Shown in pieces: positions 59,765 to 64,000 of a stretch of 64,000 nt of DNA. The notes under the pieces were generated by a model. It saw only the letters and a program-made list of their open reading frames with translations, made no database searches and was not told the origin of the DNA. The DNA comes from Microbacterium murale. GTDB taxonomy: Bacteria > Actinomycetota > Actinomycetes > Actinomycetales > Microbacteriaceae. The stretch spans positions 2,232,001-2,296,000 of the forward strand of contig NZ_JAUSXK010000001.1 in assembly GCF_030815955.1 (NCBI RefSeq). The letters are read 5' to 3'. Position numbers and translations under genes: made by a program. The stretch's first letter is position 1. Every line of letters starts with the position of its first letter.

Positions 59765-62700
59765 GCCTCCGGCTGACAGTCGCCGATCGTCCCGGCGGCT
59801 CGCACACCGAATCCTGGCTGGTGAAGGTCGATGAAGCGACCACCGTGTCGGAGATCGGTGAGGCGCTGAGCGTTCCCGTCGAGATCGTCGCTCCCGGCGC
59901 TGATCCGGTCGCACCGTTCGCGAAGTCGATGCTGCGCAGCGGCGTGGTCATCCCGAGTCGCTCATCCACGGTGCATCCTGCCGGAACGACCAGGCTCGAC
60001 TTCGTCGCAGGCCCCTTCGCCGGGGAATCCGTGGCGGTCGTACCGGGGGAGCGGCTGCTGATCGGGCGGGGGCCGAGCGCCACGATACGCGTGGCCGACC
60101 CGCATCTGGCCGAAGAGCACGCGCACATCACCGTGACTGGCGGAACGTCTCCCGAGGGCATCCCCTTGCCGCTGTCGGCACGCATCGAGCTCGTCGCCTC
60201 GGACGGCAAGCTGCTCGTGAACGGGGAGGCCGACTCCTCCTCGGCCGATGTGGTTCCGGCTGATCTGGTGCAGTTGGGCAGCAGCGTGCTACGGGTCGGC
60301 TCTGCACCGGCATCCGATGCCGACATCACCGTCGACGAACTCGGTGCGCGTGCGTTCAACCGCCCCTCCCGCATCCGTCCTTCTCAGACCCCGCCATCCG
60401 TCACTCTGCCGGGGGACGAGCCGGAGGAGGCTGACGCCTCTCCGCTCCCGTGGCTGTCGGCCATCGTGCCCGTCGTTCTCGGTGTCACGCTCGCCATCGT
60501 CTTCCAGCGACCCGTGATGCTGCTGATGGCCGCGGCCTCGCCGATCATGGTCGTCGGGTCGTTCATCGCCAACAAGAAGATCGCCAGGCGCAAGGGCGAG
60601 CGCACGCAGGTCGAGTGGATCGCTGAGATCGAGTCCGCAAGGGAGCGCATCGCGGCCACGGTGAGGCAGCAGCGACTGACGAGCTGGTACCACCACCTCG
60701 ACCCGGTGTACATCCGCGATGTCGTCACCCGTCCGCTCTCGCGGCTCTGGGAGCGCCGCAGGTCGGAATCCGACGCGCTGAAAGTGCGAGTGGGCGTCGC
60801 CGATGTCCGGCTCGATGTCCGGTTCGAAGGCGGGCCGCAGAAGGAGCGACGAGAAGAGCGGCACGTGGGTGTGTCGCCATCGCCGGTGGCCGTCGACCTC
60901 GCCGACGGACCCGTGGGCGTCGCAGGTCCGGCCGACGTGGCCGAGGGCGTCGTGCGCTCGATGCTCACCGCGTTGACCGCGCTGCGCTCGCCGAGAGACC
61001 TCCAGGTGGCCGTGCTGTGCGATCGCGAGCAGGAGCACGCCTGGTCGTGGGTGCAGTGGCTGCCGCATGCTCAGCCAGGGGTGGGGCCGGTCGCGCTCGT
61101 CGGCAACACCGACCTCACGCGCCGCGAACGGGTGCGCGAGCTGGGTGCCCTTCTCGACGTGCGCATGCGCATCGGCCGCGATCGACGCATCGAGACCGAA
61201 TCGCACGTCGTGCTGGTCGTGGACGGCGCTCGCCGCTACCGGATGCTGCCGGGGATGGTCGCACTGCTCGAGCACGGCTCGGCATACGGCATCCATGTCA
61301 TCGCGATCGACAGTGATCGCTCCCGTCTGCCGGAGGAGGCCACGACAGTCGTCGTCGCCGACCCGGGGGATCCGTTGCTGGGACGAGTCGAGTCCGGCGA
61401 CGCCTACCACTCGCCGGTGCTGCTCGATCAGGTCACGGTGAACTACGCCGAGGAGCTCGCCAGGGCGTTGAGCTCCATAGAGCACGTCCGCGGCGTCGGC
61501 GATGACGCGACGGTGCCGACCAGCGTGCGCTACACCGAGTTGCTGGGCATCGATCTGAACGATCCGCAGCCGATCATCGACCAGTGGCGGGTCGCACCTC
61601 GACAATCGTTCGTCGTGATCGGCGCCGGCTCCGAGGGCGAGTGCGCCGTGGACATCGCCACCGATGGGCCGCATGCCCTGGTGGCGGGGACCACCGGATC
61701 GGGTAAATCGGAGTTCCTGCAGGCGCTGGTCATCTCGCTCGCGCTCGCGAACCGACCCGATGCCTTGAACTTCGTGCTGATCGATTACAAGGGCGGATCG
61801 GCGTTCGCCGACTGCGCGCGGCTGCCGCACACCGTCGGGATGGTCACCAACCTCGACGCGCGCGAGACCGAGCGCGCGCTCGCGTCCCTCGATGCCGAGC
61901 TCAAACGCCGCGAGCGGGTGCTGAGGGATGACATCGGGGCGAAGGATGTCGACGCCGCGTGGGACAAGGACGCGGATGCCGCGGCACGGCTGGGCCTCGC
62001 CAGGCTGATGATCGTCGTGGATGAGTTCGCCGAGCTGAAGACCGAGTTGCCGGACTTCATCAACGGACTGGTCCGCATCGCGCGCGTCGGGCGCTCCCTC
62101 GGAGTCAACCTGGTGCTCGCGACGCAGCGGCCGTCCGGCGTCATCACGCCGGAGATGCAGTCGAACATCAACCTGCGCATCGCGCTGCGTGTGACCGACC
62201 GCGCGGACTCGACCGACGTCATCGGCACACCGGACGCCGCTCTGATCTCCGCAGCCACCCCCGGCCGCGGGTACATGCGTGCCGGGCTCGATGCCGCTCC
62301 CGTCGTGTTCCAGACGGCGCGCGTGGCAGGGCTGCGGATCGGGCACCAGCGTACGACGCGGGTGCTGCCTCCTGCCGCGAAGTTCGAATGGCAGACCGTT
62401 GGCCTGCCGCCCCGGTTCCCCGCAGTGGAGAAGGCGGTGCACCGTCCGGATCAGGACGACACCGACCTGCGCGGGCTCGTGCAGCTGGCGACACGGGCTG
62501 CAGCCGAGCTCGGCGTGGAGCGCAGCCCGTCACCGTGGCTGCTGCCGTTGCCGGAGCTGCTTCCCCTCGATCGGTTCGACGAGGATTCCGCGCCGGAGGG
62601 CGCGGTGGTGCTCGGACTCGTCGATGTGCCTTCGCGTCAGACGCAGCGTCCGCTGCTGTGGCACACGCACACCGATTCGCACCTGCTGTTCTTCGGCGGC

Positions 62701-64000
62701 AGCCGGTCCGGGCGCACGACCGCCGTGCGCACACTGCTCGCGCAGGCGGTGCAGCGCTTCACGCCGGCCGATCTGCACGTGTACGCGGTCGACTACGGCA
62801 CCGGTGCACTGCTGCCCTTCGTGGCTGCTCCGCACACCGGCGCGGTCATCACGCCACAGGATTCCGGACGCCTTCCGCGCCTGCTCGCGCGGATGAGCGA
62901 GGAGCTCTCTCGTCGGCAGTCGGTGATCGCCGCGGCAGGCGTCGGCAGCATCGGAGAGCAGAGGGCACAGGCCGACGCGCGTGACGCCCTCTCGTACGCG
63001 CTGTTCGTGATCGACGGATGGGAGCGGTTGTCCGCATCGTTGAGCGCGGATGACATGGTGACGGTTCGCGATCATGTGCTGCGGTTGCTGCGTGAAGGCC
63101 CGTCGTCCGGTATTCGCGTGATCATCACCGCCGATCGATCGGTTCCCAGCGACAAGGTGGCCAGCTTCATCGACACCCGGTACGCGCTGCCGATGCGCGA
63201 CGTCAACGACTACCGTGGCGCGGGGATCATGATCCGGGAGGTGCCGGCGTCGATTCCGCCCGGACGCGTGATGTTCGGCTCATCAGGAACCGAGGCGCAG
63301 CTCGCGGTGCTCTCCACCGACGTCACCGGCGAAGGGCAGACCGCGGCGGTGCGGGCGATCGTGGAGTATGTGTCGGCGCACTACGCGCAGTTCCCGCAGT
63401 TGGCCGAGTTGCCGCAGGCGTTCCGGGTCGATCCGCTGCCGCAGCGGATCGGACTCAGCGAGACGGCGCAGCTTCCGCTTCACGAGGGCGCTTCCGCGGA
63501 GTTCCCGGTGGTCGCCGTCGGAGGCGATCGCCTGTCGCGGATCACAGTCGCCTGGCCGGAGGTCGGCGGCTTCGTCGTCACCGGTGATCGCCGCAGCGGC
63601 AAGACCCACGCCCTTGCGGTCATCGCGCATCAGCTCGCGTGGCACGGCACCCGCATCGTCGTGGCCGTCGCACGCGACGGCTCGGTGCTCTCTGACGTCG
63701 CCCGCAGCCACGGGATGCCGGTGCTGACCCCGCAATCCGCCGATGAAGAACTGAGCGCGGCGCTCGCCGAAGGCGATGCACCGATCACGATCGTCGTCGA
63801 TGACAGCGAGGGCATCCGTGATTCGAAGCTCGACCGAGCTCTCGGCGCGGCGCGCGCGCATGCGCGTTTCGTGGTGGGAGTCGGATCGGAGTCGGCCGGG
63901 TCGTCGATCACGGTCGCACTCACAGAAGCGAAGAAGGGCAGAGCGGGACTCCTCCTCTCGCCCACATCGACCATCATCGGCACACAGGTGTTCGGCGTGC
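59761..64000 (+). CDS. EssC/EccC-like FtsK/SpoIIIE-type secretion ATPase with FHA domain (3' end outside window)
   Basis: At least 1413 residues, open to the window end. N-terminal ubiquitin-like segment (1-75), FHA domain (about 80-175; LLIGRGPSATIRVADPHLAEEHAHITV), two membrane helices (about 231-252 and 254-275), a cytoplasmic linker and three ATPase domains. D1 is canonical: GTTGSGKS with Lys649, Walker B LMIVVDEF with Asp754/Glu755, and NFVLIDYKGGSAF plus VLATQRPS. D2 has GGSRSGRT (979-986), with Arg for the Walker lysine. D3 has GDRRSGKT (Lys1281). This order matches Firmicute EssC/YukBA rather than mycobacterial EccC, which lacks FHA. It is the motor of a type VII-like secretion system. 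No WXG100 substrate gene is in the window. Confidence 0.9.
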   Translation, partial: MSLRLTVADRPGGSHTESWLVKVDEATTVSEIGEALSVPVEIVAPGADPVAPFAKSMLRSGVVIPSRSSTVHPAGTTRLDFVAGPFAGESVAVVPGERLLIGRGPSATIRVADPHLAEEHAHITVTGGTSPEGIPLPLSARIELVASDGKLLVNGEADSSSADVVPADLVQLGSSVLRVGSAPASDADITVDELGARAFNRPSRIRPSQTPPSVTLPGDEPEEADASPLPWLSAIVPVVLGVTLAIVFQRPVMLLMAAASPIMVVGSFIANKKIARRKGERTQVEWIAEIESARERIAATVRQQRLTSWYHHLDPVYIRDVVTRPLSRLWERRRSESDALKVRVGVADVRLDVRFEGGPQKERREERHVGVSPSPVAVDLADGPVGVAGPADVAEGVVRSMLTALTALRSPRDLQVAVLCDREQEHAWSWVQWLPHAQPGVGPVALVGNTDLTRRERVRELGALLDVRMRIGRDRRIETESHVVLVVDGARRYRMLPGMVALLEHGSAYGIHVIAIDSDRSRLPEEATTVVVADPGDPLLGRVESGDAYHSPVLLDQVTVNYAEELARALSSIEHVRGVGDDATVPTSVRYTELLGIDLNDPQPIIDQWRVAPRQSFVVIGAGSEGECAVDIATDGPHALVAGTTGSGKSEFLQALVISLALANRPDALNFVLIDYKGGSAFADCARLPHTVGMVTNLDARETERALASLDAELKRRERVLRDDIGAKDVDAAWDKDADAAARLGLARLMIVVDEFAELKTELPDFINGLVRIARVGRSLGVNLVLATQRPSGVITPEMQSNINLRIALRVTDRADSTDVIGTPDAALISAATPGRGYMRAGLDAAPVVFQTARVAGLRIGHQRTTRVLPPAAKFEWQTVGLPPRFPAVEKAVHRPDQDDTDLRGLVQLATRAAAELGVERSPSPWLLPLPELLPLDRFDEDSAPEGAVVLGLVDVPSRQTQRPLLWHTHTDSHLLFFGGSRSGRTTAVRTLLAQAVQRFTPADLHVYAVDYGTGALLPFVAAPHTGAVITPQDSGRLPRLLARMSEELSRRQSVIAAAGVGSIGEQRAQADARDALSYALFVIDGWERLSASLSADDMVTVRDHVLRLLREGPSSGIRVIITADRSVPSDKVASFIDTRYALPMRDVNDYRGAGIMIREVPASIPPGRVMFGSSGTEAQLAVLSTDVTGEGQTAAVRAIVEYVSAHYAQFPQLAELPQAFRVDPLPQRIGLSETAQLPLHEGASAEFPVVAVGGDRLSRITVAWPEVGGFVVTGDRRSGKTHALAVIAHQLAWHGTRIVVAVARDGSVLSDVARSHGMPVLTPQSADEELSAALAEGDAPITIVVDDSEGIRDSKLDRALGAARAHARFVVGVGSESAGSSITVALTEAKKGRAGLLLSPTSTIIGTQVFGV

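Overview
The window is high-GC DNA with strong G/C bias at third codon positions, GTG and TTG starts, and gene families typical of Actinobacteria: siderophore-interacting protein, ECF transporters, and an Ig/FN3–MoxR–DUF58–transglutaminase–PP2C–kinase locus. It most resembles a Microbacteriaceae chromosome, probably Microbacterium or a close relative; this is inference from gene content and style, with no marker gene to prove it. Coding density is very high and no gene-free stretch exceeds 300 bases. I saw no rRNA, tRNA, CRISPR array, prophage or insertion sequence.

Layout. (1) 1-7401: a tightly overlapping catabolic operon. It holds an MBL-fold hydrolase (cut by the window edge), a Gfo/Idh/MocA oxidoreductase, a CaiB/BaiF CoA-transferase, a solute-binding-protein fold with no signal peptide, an enoyl-CoA hydratase, and a FAH-family dehydratase plus aldehyde dehydrogenase pair resembling the last two steps of the Weimberg sugar-acid pathway. 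(2) 7578-9820: a VanY-like carboxypeptidase and an acyl-CoA dehydrogenase, ending in a strong terminator. (3) 10114-14552: a compact exopolysaccharide locus with a processive GT2 synthase, a membrane-anchored GH26-type hydrolase and a UDP-glucose dehydrogenase, preceded by two competing hairpins. (4) 19184-14553 (minus): an ECF transporter with two paralogous S components, a fused double-ATPase, a T component and a siderophore-interacting flavoreductase. A good IdeR/DtxR iron box precedes the ATPase gene. (5) 19356-25758: CstA, YbdD, a LytS/LytTR two-component system, DUF485 and an acetate-type sodium symporter, a likely pyruvate/monocarboxylate uptake and sensing module. (6) 25913-39331: secreted subtilase, pirin, GNAT, RecQ, OsmC, MetNIQ, an acyl-CoA oxidase-like enzyme, a membrane protein and Tag glycosylase.

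(7) 39450-64000, the most interesting part: a 2030-residue membrane-anchored protein with about eleven Ig-like and five FN3 domains, then MoxR, DUF58, a transglutaminase-fold membrane protein that lacks the catalytic cysteine, RDD-FHA, PP2C phosphatase, an FHA protein, a transmembrane Ser/Thr kinase, an FHA-plus-helical protein and two small proteins. Next come two minus-strand envelope genes, a frameshifted secreted protein, and an EssC-like FHA/FtsK-type ATPase that runs off the window. The first part parallels the bifidobacterial PFNA cluster (pkb2, fn3, aaa-atp, duf58, tgm). Joined to an EssC-type ATPase, it suggests a phosphothreonine-controlled surface or type VII-like secretion apparatus. 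Short acidic D-x-x-T-hydrophobic motifs recur in the linkers of the kinase and FHA proteins and are candidate FHA docking sites.

Shared small elements include two related purine/pyrimidine-arm terminators (9845, 35288) and a REP-like repeat found both between genes (28994) and inside the ECF ATPase linker (17605).
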